This document shows, piece by piece, positions 23,653-30,645 of a DNA stretch of 64,000 nucleotides (position 1 is the stretch's first letter; every line of letters begins with the position of its first letter). The position numbers and the translations under genes were made by a program. This DNA comes from Oceanitalea sp047302425 (GTDB lineage Bacteria > Actinomycetota > Actinomycetes > Actinomycetales > Actinomycetaceae), in contig NZ_CP154855.1 in NCBI RefSeq assembly GCF_047302425.1, forward strand, positions 1,612,001 through 1,676,000, read 5' to 3'. The notes under the pieces are model-generated. The model was not told the origin of the DNA, did no database searches, and was given only the letters and a program-made list of their open reading frames with translations.

Positions 23653-24543
23653 GTGGGCAGCGAAGCGAGACGCCGAGCCTCAGCCTCGCCGCTGGCCACC
23701 GGGACGCGGCAGTTCGCCCTCGTCGTCACGGTGACGGCGGCTGTGGGGTTCTGGCTCTCGAACGTCGTCCTCTCCCATCGGCGTCTCGGCCGACCGGTGA
23801 CGGCGGAGAAGGTGCTGGCGGGCCTCACCTCAGACAGCACCGCCGAGCGCTGGTACGCCGTCGTGGGAGGCCTACTGCTCTACGGTCACCTCCCCGTGAT
23901 GGCGCTCCTCGCGTGCTGGGGCGCGGCGCTGGTCGCGCACTCCACGGTGCGGGCGTGGCGAGAGCCGCTGGCCGAGCAGGTGAAGATCACGGTCGGTGAG
24001 GCGGTCGTCCTGACGCCCGACCTCGAGCGGGTGATGCGACGCGAACCAACGGACCACATCCCATCGGTCGGCACCTTCTGGGGGGCGGTGTTCGCGGGCG
24101 CATTCGCCACGCGCGCGGCCTTCAGCAGCTGGACCCTGGATGGTGCCCCCTTCCTGGACCGTTTCTTCGGCCCCGCCCTGTGGGTCGCCCTGCTCTGGGG
24201 AGCAGTCGCGGTCCTTGTCGCTGTCTCCGCGGCGGGCATGCACCTGCGCCGTAGGCGGTACCTGCGCGATCCCCGCAATCGCCCACGGCTGAGGCGCCAC
24301 ACGCGCCAGCAGCCGCTGACCTTCCGCCCGCTGGAACCGCCCACGGACCGGCAGCGGCGTGCCGACGGTCACCTGGTAGGCGCGATCATCTGCGCGGCGC
24401 TCGGGCTGGGCCCGCTCGGCCTCGCCCTGGGCGTCTGGCGCCTGCGGTACACGAGCAACGGGTGGGGCGGGGCGCTTCTCCTCGTCGTCAACGGTCTGAG
24501 CTCCGTCGTCATGGGGGCGGCGCTCGTGATCGCCGTTACTTGA
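23653..24543 (+). CDS. Membrane protein combining two local unknown families
   Basis: A 296-residue membrane protein starting with GTG at 23653. Residues about 15-190 match the protein at 21534-22190 (RQFALVVTVTAAVGFWLSN, HLPVMALLACWGAALVAHS, LWVALLWGAVAVLVAVSAAG). Residues about 235-296 match the helix pair of the protein at 22806-23147 (ICAALGLGPLGLALGVWRL; LSSVVMGAALVIAVT). It thus looks like a fusion of two of its neighbours, with a basic linker (HLRRRRYLRDPRNRPRLRRH) between the parts. The function is unknown, but fusion suggests that the separate proteins also work together. Confidence 0.75.
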   Translation: MGSEARRRASASPLATGTRQFALVVTVTAAVGFWLSNVVLSHRRLGRPVTAEKVLAGLTSDSTAERWYAVVGGLLLYGHLPVMALLACWGAALVAHSTVRAWREPLAEQVKITVGEAVVLTPDLERVMRREPTDHIPSVGTFWGAVFAGAFATRAAFSSWTLDGAPFLDRFFGPALWVALLWGAVAVLVAVSAAGMHLRRRRYLRDPRNRPRLRRHTRQQPLTFRPLEPPTDRQRRADGHLVGAIICAALGLGPLGLALGVWRLRYTSNGWGGALLLVVNGLSSVVMGAALVIAVT

Positions 24544-24552
24544 GGGCCCGGC

Positions 24553-25311
24553 CTACGGGCGGAGCTGCGCCGCCTGGGCCTCGTGCTCGGCACGCACCCG
24601 CGCGTCGCCCAGGCGCGGGTCGAGCGGGGCGACGCCGGCCGTGAGGTCGTCGATGTAGCGGTGGTCGGCGGCGATGCGGCGGCTGGCCTCCGTGGCGTCG
24701 GCCACCCGCCCGTGCCCGGGGACGACGGCGTCACACCCGGCGACGACGTCCGCCAGCCGCTGGAGGGACTTGCGGTAGGCGTCGACGGCGCCCGGATCGT
24801 CGTCGAGGAGCGGCACCTCGATGTCGGAGAGCACGTCCCCGGCGACGAGGACGCCGTCGTCGGGCAGGTGGAGGCTCGCGTGCCCGGGAGCGTGGCCCGG
24901 GGTGAGGACGACGACGGCGCGTGGGCCGGTCCACGGCAGCTCGGTGGTGTCCGGTGGGAGCGGCGTCGTCCCGCCGACGACGTCCCACTGGTGGCCGGGG
25001 AGGTCGCGTGCCGCCTGTTCGGCGAGCTCGTCGTCCGAGTAGGCGGCCGCGGCCGCGGGCGTGGCCCAGCGCGGGACGTCGGGCAGCGTCGTCGACCACA
25101 GCACGTGGTCCCAGTGCGGGTGGGTGGAGAAGGCGGCGGCCACGTGCCAGCCCCGCTCGGTGAGCTCGCGCTGGAGCGAGACGAGGTCTGCCGGCGTGAG
25201 GGCGGGGTCGACGAGGAGGCAGGCGCCGTCGTCGTCCACGACGACGGTGGAGGTGGTGAGCCAGGTGGGGGAGGTGGTGACCCAGACGCGGGCGGAGACC
25301 TGCTCGAGCAC
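24553..25311 (-). CDS. MBL-fold metallo-hydrolase
   Basis: A 252-residue metallo-beta-lactamase-fold hydrolase. The metal motif is STHPHWDH, followed by His in TPGHAPGHAS, Asp in LVAGDVLSD and the final His in VVPGHGR, so the two-metal site is complete. The substrate is unknown; members of this group are often thiol-ester or lactone hydrolases. GTG start at 25311, just one base beyond the stop of the polyphosphate glucokinase gene, so the two form an operon. Confidence 0.88.
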   Translation of the reverse strand: MLEQVSARVWVTTSPTWLTTSTVVVDDDGACLLVDPALTPADLVSLQRELTERGWHVAAAFSTHPHWDHVLWSTTLPDVPRWATPAAAAAYSDDELAEQAARDLPGHQWDVVGGTTPLPPDTTELPWTGPRAVVVLTPGHAPGHASLHLPDDGVLVAGDVLSDIEVPLLDDDPGAVDAYRKSLQRLADVVAGCDAVVPGHGRVADATEASRRIAADHRYIDDLTAGVAPLDPRLGDARVRAEHEAQAAQLRP

Positions 25312-25312
25312 G

Positions 25313-26077
25313 TCAGCGGTGGTTGGCGGCCGCCAGAGCAGCGGCCCCGACGATGCCGGCCTGGTTGCGCAGGGCTGCGGGCACGATCGGTGCCTGGAGC
25401 TTGAGGAGCGGGAGGAACTGGTCGGCCTTCTTGCTCACGCCCCCGCCGACGACGATGAGGTCGGGGGAGAAGAGCATCTCGACCGTCTCGAAGTAGCGCT
25501 GCAGGCGCTTGGCCCACTTCTTCCACGATAAGTCCTCGCGCTCGCGGGCGGAGTCGGCGGCGCGGCTCTCGGCGTCGTGGCCGTCGATCTCGAGGTGCCC
25601 GAGCTCGGTGTTGGGCACGAGGGTGCCGTTCGCGATAAGCGCGGAGCCGATCCCTGTGCCGAGCGTGACGACGAGGACGAGGCCCTCGACGCCCTTGGCC
25701 GCGCCGTAGACGGTCTCGGCGTAGCCGGCGGCGTCGGCGTCGTTGACCGCGACGACCCGCCGGCCGATCGCCTCGCTCATCACCTGCGGGACGTCCACGC
25801 CCCGCCACGACTCGTGGAGGTTGGCGATGAAGGGGACGACGCCGTGCTTGATCGGCGCGGGGAAGGTCAGCCCGATCGGCACGTCAGGGGCGAGCTCGAA
25901 GCCGCCGACGAGCTCCTCGACGACCGCCGCGACCGCCTTCGGTGTGGACTTCGCGGGGGTGGGGATGCGCACGCGCTCGGTGGTCAGCTCACCGGCGGCG
26001 AGATCGACCGGGGCCCCCTTGATCCCCGAGCCGCCGATGTCGATGCCGAAGGCGACGGGGGTGCTGGTCGTGGGCAT
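25313..26077 (-). CDS. ppgK: Polyphosphate glucokinase
   Basis: A 254-residue ROK-family kinase that phosphorylates glucose with inorganic polyphosphate (and usually ATP), a hallmark of actinobacteria. Family features: FGIDIGGSGIKGAPVD at the phosphate-binding site, LTFPAPIKHG, NDADAAGYAE with the catalytic Asp, LVVTLGTGIGSALI, and ELGHLEIDG in place of the zinc-binding ROK motif. The sequence SWKKWAKRLQRYFETVEMLFSPD is characteristic of PpgK rather than other ROK kinases. ATG start at 26077 with RBS GGAG. Cotranscribed with the MBL-fold hydrolase. Confidence 0.95.
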   Translation of the reverse strand: MPTTSTPVAFGIDIGGSGIKGAPVDLAAGELTTERVRIPTPAKSTPKAVAAVVEELVGGFELAPDVPIGLTFPAPIKHGVVPFIANLHESWRGVDVPQVMSEAIGRRVVAVNDADAAGYAETVYGAAKGVEGLVLVVTLGTGIGSALIANGTLVPNTELGHLEIDGHDAESRAADSAREREDLSWKKWAKRLQRYFETVEMLFSPDLIVVGGGVSKKADQFLPLLKLQAPIVPAALRNQAGIVGAAALAAANHR

Positions 26078-26134
26078 CGGTACTGCTCCGGTGGTTCGAC
26101 GGCGGTGAGCGACTCGGAGCCTACCGCCAGCCGG

Positions 26135-26614
26135 TCACGCGGGCTGGTCGAGCGACGCGCGCCAGGCGTCCAGTCCCTGCTGCACCTCCGCATCGGTGCG
26201 GTGCTCCACGCGTGTCATCAGCGTCCACCGCACGCCGAACGGGTCCTGGACGGAGGCGAAGCGGTCGCCGGTCACCGCGAAGTCGGCCGCCTCCTCTCGG
26301 ACCCGCGCGCCCCGCTCGCGGGCGACGGCGAGGGTCGCGTCGACGTCGGGGACGTAGACGGCGATCGAGAAGCGCGCGTCGTCGCTGCCCGGGTCGTTGG
26401 GCACCGCGTGGAACTGCGGGTTGGGGTCCATGACGGTCATGCGGCCGTGCCCGAGGTCGAGCTCGCAGTGCCAGACGGAGCCGTCGGGCCCGTCCATGCG
26501 GGTGACGACGCGCGCGCCGAGGACGGTGCAGTAGAAGTCGATCGCCTGGGTTGCGGGGGAGACGACGACGAGCGGGCTGAGGGAGGTGTAGCCCTCCGGA
26601 AGGTGTGTGCTCAT
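26135..26614 (-). CDS. VOC-family protein (glyoxalase/PhnB-like)
   Basis: A 159-residue vicinal-oxygen-chelate protein of the YdeM/PhnB-like group. Start MSTHLPEGYTSLSPLVVVSP, then the first beta-alpha-beta unit AIDFYCTVLGARVVTRMDGPDG, and near the end VQDPFGVRWTLMTRVEH, the usual pattern with D-P-F/W for the second metal-side unit. Relatives are often annotated as glyoxalase or bleomycin-resistance proteins; the substrate is unknown. It is divergent from the AraC regulator, 28 bases away, which may control it. Confidence 0.85.
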   Translation of the reverse strand: MSTHLPEGYTSLSPLVVVSPATQAIDFYCTVLGARVVTRMDGPDGSVWHCELDLGHGRMTVMDPNPQFHAVPNDPGSDDARFSIAVYVPDVDATLAVARERGARVREEAADFAVTGDRFASVQDPFGVRWTLMTRVEHRTDAEVQQGLDAWRASLDQPA

Positions 26615-26629
26615 GCCCTCAAGCCTCCC

Positions 26630-26635
26630 TAGAGT
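26630..26635 (+). promoter_or_regulatory. Probable leaderless -10 box for the AraC gene
   Basis: TAGAGT seven bases before the GTG at 26643; this supports that start over the GTG at 26607 or ATG at 26613. Confidence 0.45.
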
Positions 26636-26642
26636 GCTGCAC

Positions 26643-27494
26643 GTGGGGCTTGAAGATCCGCGCCAACGTCGCGACGGCACCGTCCTGTGGCCGGCGGCGG
26701 GCGCGGACGTCTTCGACTCCGGCCGCCTCCCGCTGCCCGGCCCGCTCGCGGAGGTCGGCGCCTACTACTGGTGGGTGGCCTGGCGGCGCGCCGAGCGCGT
26801 CCCCTTCCGCCAGCAGGTCCTGTCCCACCCCGTCACCCACCTCACGGTCGAGGCGGCCGAGGGTGGGGTGCTCCACGGCCTGCCCGTCCCCGCGGCGCTC
26901 GTCCACGGCCTCGTCACCCGCGTCTTCACCGTCGACCTGCCCGTCGCCGGCCGGGTCGCCGGGCTCGCCTTCCACCCCGGCGGCCTCGCCGCGCTGCTCG
27001 GGCGGAGCGTCGCCGACCTCACCGACACGGTCGTGCCCGCGCGGGAGGTGCTGGGCGACGTCGTCGGCCCCCTCACCCGCGACGTGCTCGCTGAGGACGA
27101 CGACGGCGCCCGCCGCGACGTCGTCGTCGGCCACGTGTCCGAGGTGCTCGCGCCGCGGCTCGACGCGGTGCGCGCCGACGAGGGCTACCGCACGGTGCGC
27201 GAGGCGGTGACGCTCATGCGGCGCCGCGAGCACGTGACGGTGGCGCCGGTGGCCGCGGAGCTGCACGTGTCGGTCCGCACGCTGCAGCGGCTCTTCGCCC
27301 GGTACGTCGGGGCCTCGCCGCTGTGGGTGCTGCGGCGGCACCGGCTGCAGGACGCCGTCGCCGCGCTGGACGCGGGGGAGGGCCAGGACCTCGCGGCCCT
27401 GGCGGCGTCCCTCGGCTTCGCCGACCACGCCCACTTCACCCGCGCCTTCACCGCCGTCGTCGGCGTCCCGCCCTCGACGTACCGCCGCGCGTAG
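26643..27494 (+). CDS. AraC-family transcriptional regulator
   Basis: A 283-residue regulator from the GTG at 26643. The N-terminal half (DUF6597-like, WPAAGADVFDSG onward to about residue 150) is a sensor domain; the C-terminal 110 residues hold the two helix-turn-helix units: VAAELHVSVRTLQRLFARYVGASPLW and LAALAASLGFADHAHFTRAFTAVVGVPPS, ending TYRRA. Upstream starts (26607, 26613, 26634) are in frame, but the -10 box supports 26643. It probably regulates the divergent VOC gene. It is convergent with map, with a long inverted repeat between. Confidence 0.85.
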   Translation: MGLEDPRQRRDGTVLWPAAGADVFDSGRLPLPGPLAEVGAYYWWVAWRRAERVPFRQQVLSHPVTHLTVEAAEGGVLHGLPVPAALVHGLVTRVFTVDLPVAGRVAGLAFHPGGLAALLGRSVADLTDTVVPAREVLGDVVGPLTRDVLAEDDDGARRDVVVGHVSEVLAPRLDAVRADEGYRTVREAVTLMRRREHVTVAPVAAELHVSVRTLQRLFARYVGASPLWVLRRHRLQDAVAALDAGEGQDLAALAASLGFADHAHFTRAFTAVVGVPPSTYRRA

Positions 27495-27501
27495 CCCCAC
27501 T

Positions 27502-27589
27502 CCCTCCTCCGCCGAGTACGCACCGACGGTCACGACGGCGCCCGCCCGAGGCCCGCCCGGTGACCGTCGGTGCGTACTCGCGAGGAGGG
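27502..27589. terminator. Long inverted repeat between araC-type regulator and map
   Basis: A perfect 21-bp pairing (27513-27533 with 27560-27580, arm cgagtacgcaccgacggtcac) is extended outward, past a small internal loop, by another 8 bp (27502-27509 with 27582-27589). The 26-base loop is GC-rich. It begins 7 bases after the regulator's stop and ends 5 bases before map's stop, so it should terminate both convergent genes. Confidence 0.85.
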
Positions 27590-27593
27590 TGGG

Positions 27594-28466
27594 TCAGGGC
27601 AGGGTGAGGATCTCGGCGCCGCTCTCCGTCACGAGCACCATGTGCTCGAACTGGGCGGTGCGACCGCGGTCGGTGGTGACGGCGGTCCAGCCGTCGTCCC
27701 ACAGGTCCCACTCGGGGGAGCCGAGGGTGAGCATGGGCTCGATCGTGAAGACCATGCCCGGCTCCATGACCTCGTTGTGCTCGGGAGCGGCGTCGTAGTG
27801 GGGGACGATGAGCCCGGAGTGGAAGGCGCGGCCCACGCCGTGGCCGGTGAACTCGCGCACCACCCCGTACTCGAAGCGCTTGGCGTACGCCTCGATGACG
27901 CGGCCGATGACGTTGATCTCCCGGCCGGGCTTGACCGCCCGGATGCCGCGCTCCATCGCCTTGCGGGTGCGCTCGACGAGGAGGCGGGACTCCTCGTCGA
28001 CGTCGCCGACGAGGAAGGTCGCGCTGTTGTCGCCGTGGACGCCCTCGCGGAAGAGGGTGATGTCGATGTTGACGATGTCCCCGTCCCTGAGGACGGTGCT
28101 GTCCGGGATGCCGTGGCACACGACCTCGTTGACCGAGGTGCACAGCCCCTTGGGGAAGCCGCGGTAGCCGAGGGAGGAGGGGTAGGCGCCGTGCTGGAGG
28201 GCGAACTCGTGGCCGATGAGGTCGAGCTCGTCGGTCGTGATGCCGAGCCGGACCGCCGCACCCACGTGGGCCAGCGCCTGGGCCGCGAGGCGGGCGGTGC
28301 GCCGGATGCGCTCGATCGTCTCGGCGTCGTTGACCTCGCTGCCCGTGAAGGGCTGCGGCTCGGGCCTGTCGACGTACTCGGGGTACTCGATCGAGGTGGG
28401 GACGGGCCGCCGCGGGGAGATGGTTCCGGGTGTCAGGGTGCCCAGCGGGGCGCGATCGGCAAGCAT
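27594..28466 (-). CDS. map: Methionine aminopeptidase type I
   Basis: A 290-residue enzyme that removes the initiator methionine from nascent proteins. Metal ligands are visible in the usual order: Asp in GDIVNIDITL, Asp in GVHGDNSATF, His in FTGHGVGRAFH, Glu in FTIEPMLT, and Glu in QFEHMVLVT. The substrate-side His is in VCHGIP. An N-terminal extension of about 40 residues (RRPVPTSIEYPEYVDRPEPQ) is typical of the actinobacterial MapB-type. TAGACT lies exactly six bases before the ATG on the minus strand, so it is probably leaderless and divergent from the small gene at 28504. Confidence 0.96.
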   Translation of the reverse strand: MLADRAPLGTLTPGTISPRRPVPTSIEYPEYVDRPEPQPFTGSEVNDAETIERIRRTARLAAQALAHVGAAVRLGITTDELDLIGHEFALQHGAYPSSLGYRGFPKGLCTSVNEVVCHGIPDSTVLRDGDIVNIDITLFREGVHGDNSATFLVGDVDEESRLLVERTRKAMERGIRAVKPGREINVIGRVIEAYAKRFEYGVVREFTGHGVGRAFHSGLIVPHYDAAPEHNEVMEPGMVFTIEPMLTLGSPEWDLWDDGWTAVTTDRGRTAQFEHMVLVTESGAEILTLP

Positions 28467-28472
28467 GGGAGG

Positions 28473-28478
28473 AGTCTA
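28473..28478 (-). promoter_or_regulatory. Leaderless -10 box for map
   Basis: On the minus strand TAGACT is six bases before map's ATG. Confidence 0.5.
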
Positions 28479-28503
28479 CGTACGGCCCGACGAAGGAGGC
28501 GCC

Positions 28504-28752
28504 ATGGCCAGCGTGCACGAGCCTGCTGAGAACCGCGAGGACCGCATCGAGAAGGTCACCAAGCCGCACGGCCTCGGGGAGTTCTACCTCAACACCCGCA
28601 CGGGCGAGATCGAGGAGGGCAAGGTCTCCGGCGCGCTCAACCGCATGGGGCCCTACCCCACCCGCGAGGCGGCGGCCGAGGCCTACGAGCGCGCGGCGGA
28701 CCGCAACGAGGCCTGGGACGAGGAGGACAAGGCCTGGAAGGACGACGACTGA
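28504..28752 (+). CDS. Small conserved protein next to map (SPOR-like)
   Basis: An 82-residue acidic protein: FYLNTRTGEIEEGKVSGALNRMGPYPTREAAAEAYERAADRNEAWDEEDKAWK. The pattern of NTRTGEVEEG, then RMGPYxTREEAExA, is shared by a small actinobacterial family usually found beside map and often labelled SPOR-domain or methionine-aminopeptidase-associated. The sequence suggests one SPOR-like beta-alpha-beta unit without a membrane anchor. RBS AAGGAGG. Its function is unknown. It is divergent from map and ends in a nested hairpin. Confidence 0.75.
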   Translation: MASVHEPAENREDRIEKVTKPHGLGEFYLNTRTGEIEEGKVSGALNRMGPYPTREAAAEAYERAADRNEAWDEEDKAWKDDD

Positions 28753-28785
28753 CCTGGTCCGGGCGGCGGCGCCGGCCCGCTTCGC

Positions 28786-28854
28786 TGAGCTCCCCGGTTC
28801 TCCTCTGACCTCCCACCCGGGAACGGGTGGCGCTGAAGAGAACCGGGGAGGTCA
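28786..28854. terminator. Nested hairpin between the small map-linked gene and panB
   Basis: Outer arms of 17 bases (28786-28802 tgagctccccggttctc and 28838-28854) pair with one mismatch; an inner hairpin ccacccg/cgggtgg lies at 28813-28830. It sits between convergent genes. A degenerate relative occurs at 23175-23243, so this may be a mobile or repeated terminator-like element. Confidence 0.7.
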
Positions 28855-28881
28855 CGCCGGGTGGCCGCCAGTGAGCGCGCG

Positions 28882-29739
28882 CTACTCGGCGAAGGTGTGC
28901 TCGGGGCCGGGGAAGGCACGCTCGCGCACGGCCTCGGCGTAGGTGCGGGTCGCGGTGTACAGCGCCGCCCCGACGTCCCCGAACTTCTTGGCGAAGCGCG
29001 GCGCCCACGCCGTCATCCCCGCCATGTCGGTCCACACGAGCACCTGGCCGTCGCAGCTCGGCCCGGCGCCGATCCCGATCGTCGGCACGTGGAGCACCTC
29101 CGTGGCACGCTCGGCCACCGGGGCGGGCACCATCTCGAGGACGACGGCGACGGCGCCGGCCTCCTGGAGGGCGACGGCGTCCTGCACGAGCCGCTCGGCG
29201 GCCTCGTCACCGCGCCCCTGCACCCGCGCACCGCCGAGGACGTTCTCCGACTGCGGCGTGAAGCCGAGGTGGCCCACCACCGGGATGCCCGACTCCGACA
29301 GCAGCCGCACGTGGGCGGCGATGCGCTCCCCGCCCTCGAGCTTGACGGCGTGCACGCCGGCCTCCTTGAGCATCCGCGCCGCGGAGGCGAAGGCCTGTTG
29401 CGGGGAGGCCTCGTAGGAGCCGAAGGGCAGGTCGGCGACGACCATCGCCCGGTGCGCGGCACCGGCGACGGCGCGCGCGGCGGGGATCATCTCGTCGAGA
29501 GTCACGGGGATCGTGCCGCCCAGGCCGAGCATGGTGTTCCCGATCGAGTCCCCGACGAGCAGCATGTCGATGCCCGCCTCGTCGAAGATCCGCCCGGTCA
29601 CGGCGTCGTAGGCGGTGAGCATCGTGATCGGCTCGCCCCGCTCCTTCATCTGCGCCAGGTGGTGGACCCGCACCCGCTTGGGGACGGGCACCCCGGCGGT
29701 CGCGCCGGCGGGGGTGGAGGCTGGGGTCTGCTCGCTCAT
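28882..29739 (-). CDS. panB: Ketopantoate hydroxymethyltransferase
   Basis: A 285-residue enzyme that transfers a hydroxymethyl group from methylene-tetrahydrofolate to 2-oxoisovalerate, the first committed step of pantothenate and CoA synthesis. Family motifs: ITMLTAYDAVTGRIFDEAGID, LLVGDSIGNTMLG (metal-binding Asp), ADLPFGSYE, KLEGGERIAAHV, GHLGFTPQS, VVLEMVPAPVAERAT with the catalytic Glu, and IGIGAGPSCDGQVLVWTDM. ATG at 29739 with a GGAG site. No other pan gene is nearby. An N-terminal extension of about 20 residues is Ala/Thr/Pro-rich. Confidence 0.96.
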   Translation of the reverse strand: MSEQTPASTPAGATAGVPVPKRVRVHHLAQMKERGEPITMLTAYDAVTGRIFDEAGIDMLLVGDSIGNTMLGLGGTIPVTLDEMIPAARAVAGAAHRAMVVADLPFGSYEASPQQAFASAARMLKEAGVHAVKLEGGERIAAHVRLLSESGIPVVGHLGFTPQSENVLGGARVQGRGDEAAERLVQDAVALQEAGAVAVVLEMVPAPVAERATEVLHVPTIGIGAGPSCDGQVLVWTDMAGMTAWAPRFAKKFGDVGAALYTATRTYAEAVRERAFPGPEHTFAE

Positions 29740-29872
29740 CGTCGTTCGTTCTCCAGGTGGGTGTGCTGGTGCCCCGACCCTACGCGTCCCGCGGACATCG
29801 GGCGCCGTGCGCCGGGTGCTGTGTCAGGATCGGCCCTGACCAGGCCACGTTCGTCGTCAAGGGAGACACTTC

Positions 29873-30643
29873 ATGCCCGTGCTCAGCGACCTGCTCACCG
29901 CGCTCCGCAGCGGCGCGGTGGAGATCGTCGACCTCACCGCGCCCCTGAGCTCCCAGACGCCGATCCTCGAGCTGCCCGAGCAGTTCGGGCAGACGGCGCG
30001 CTTCGAGCTCGAGGAGATCTCGCGCTACGACGACCGCGGGCCGGCCTGGTACTGGAACAACTTCCGCACCGGTGAGCACACCGGCACCCACTTCGACGCC
30101 CCCAACCACTGGGCCAGCGGCCGCGACCTCGCCGACATCGCCTCCGTGCCGGTCGGCGCGCTCGTGGCGCCCGCCGTCGTCCTCGACGTCACCGAGCACG
30201 TGGCCGCGGACCCGGACTTCCTCATCGAGCGCGAGCACATCGAGGCCTTCGTCGCCGAGCACGGCCCGCTGCCCGAGGGCGGGTGGCTGCTGTGCCGCAC
30301 CGGCTGGTCGGCACGCACGAGCCAGGAGGACATGATCAACCGCGCCGACGACGGCCCGCACAGCCCCGGCATGTCCGTCGAGGCGGCCCGGTGGGTCGCC
30401 GAGGAGAGCCCGCTGCAGGGCATCGGTGTGGACACCGTCGGCACCGACGCGGGCGCGGCGGGCGGCTTCGACCCGCTGTTCCCCTGCCACCACTTCCTCC
30501 TCGGCAACGGCAAGTACGGCCTGTCGCAGCTGCGCAACCTCGACCGGCTCCCCGCCACCGGCGCCGTCGTCCTCGCCTCGCCGCTGAAGATCGACGGCGG
30601 CTCCGGTTCCCCCGTGCGCGTCCTCGCGCTCGTCGAGCGCTAG
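29873..30643 (+). CDS. Cyclase-family (kynurenine-formamidase-like) hydrolase
   Basis: A 256-residue metal-dependent hydrolase of the cyclase/kynurenine formamidase family. The metal motif HTGTHFDAPNHW (H-x-G-T-H-x-D-x-P-x-H) lies at about residues 69-80, and LLCRTGWSA and IGVDTVGTDAG follow. The usual reaction is hydrolysis of an amide or cyclic bond; the substrate here is unknown. RBS GGGAG. The next gene, a TPP enzyme, begins 2 bases after the stop, and the M20 amidohydrolase at 42823 appears to have been the third member before the block at 32288-42761 came between. That set suggests breakdown of an amide-linked or cyclic nitrogen compound. Confidence 0.88.
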   Translation: MPVLSDLLTALRSGAVEIVDLTAPLSSQTPILELPEQFGQTARFELEEISRYDDRGPAWYWNNFRTGEHTGTHFDAPNHWASGRDLADIASVPVGALVAPAVVLDVTEHVAADPDFLIEREHIEAFVAEHGPLPEGGWLLCRTGWSARTSQEDMINRADDGPHSPGMSVEAARWVAEESPLQGIGVDTVGTDAGAAGGFDPLFPCHHFLLGNGKYGLSQLRNLDRLPATGAVVLASPLKIDGGSGSPVRVLALVER

Positions 30644-30645
30644 CC

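Noticed and set aside
27513..27580. Inverted-repeat ends of an insertion sequence
   Set aside because: The loop is only 26 bases and there is no transposase; placement between convergent stops fits a terminator better.
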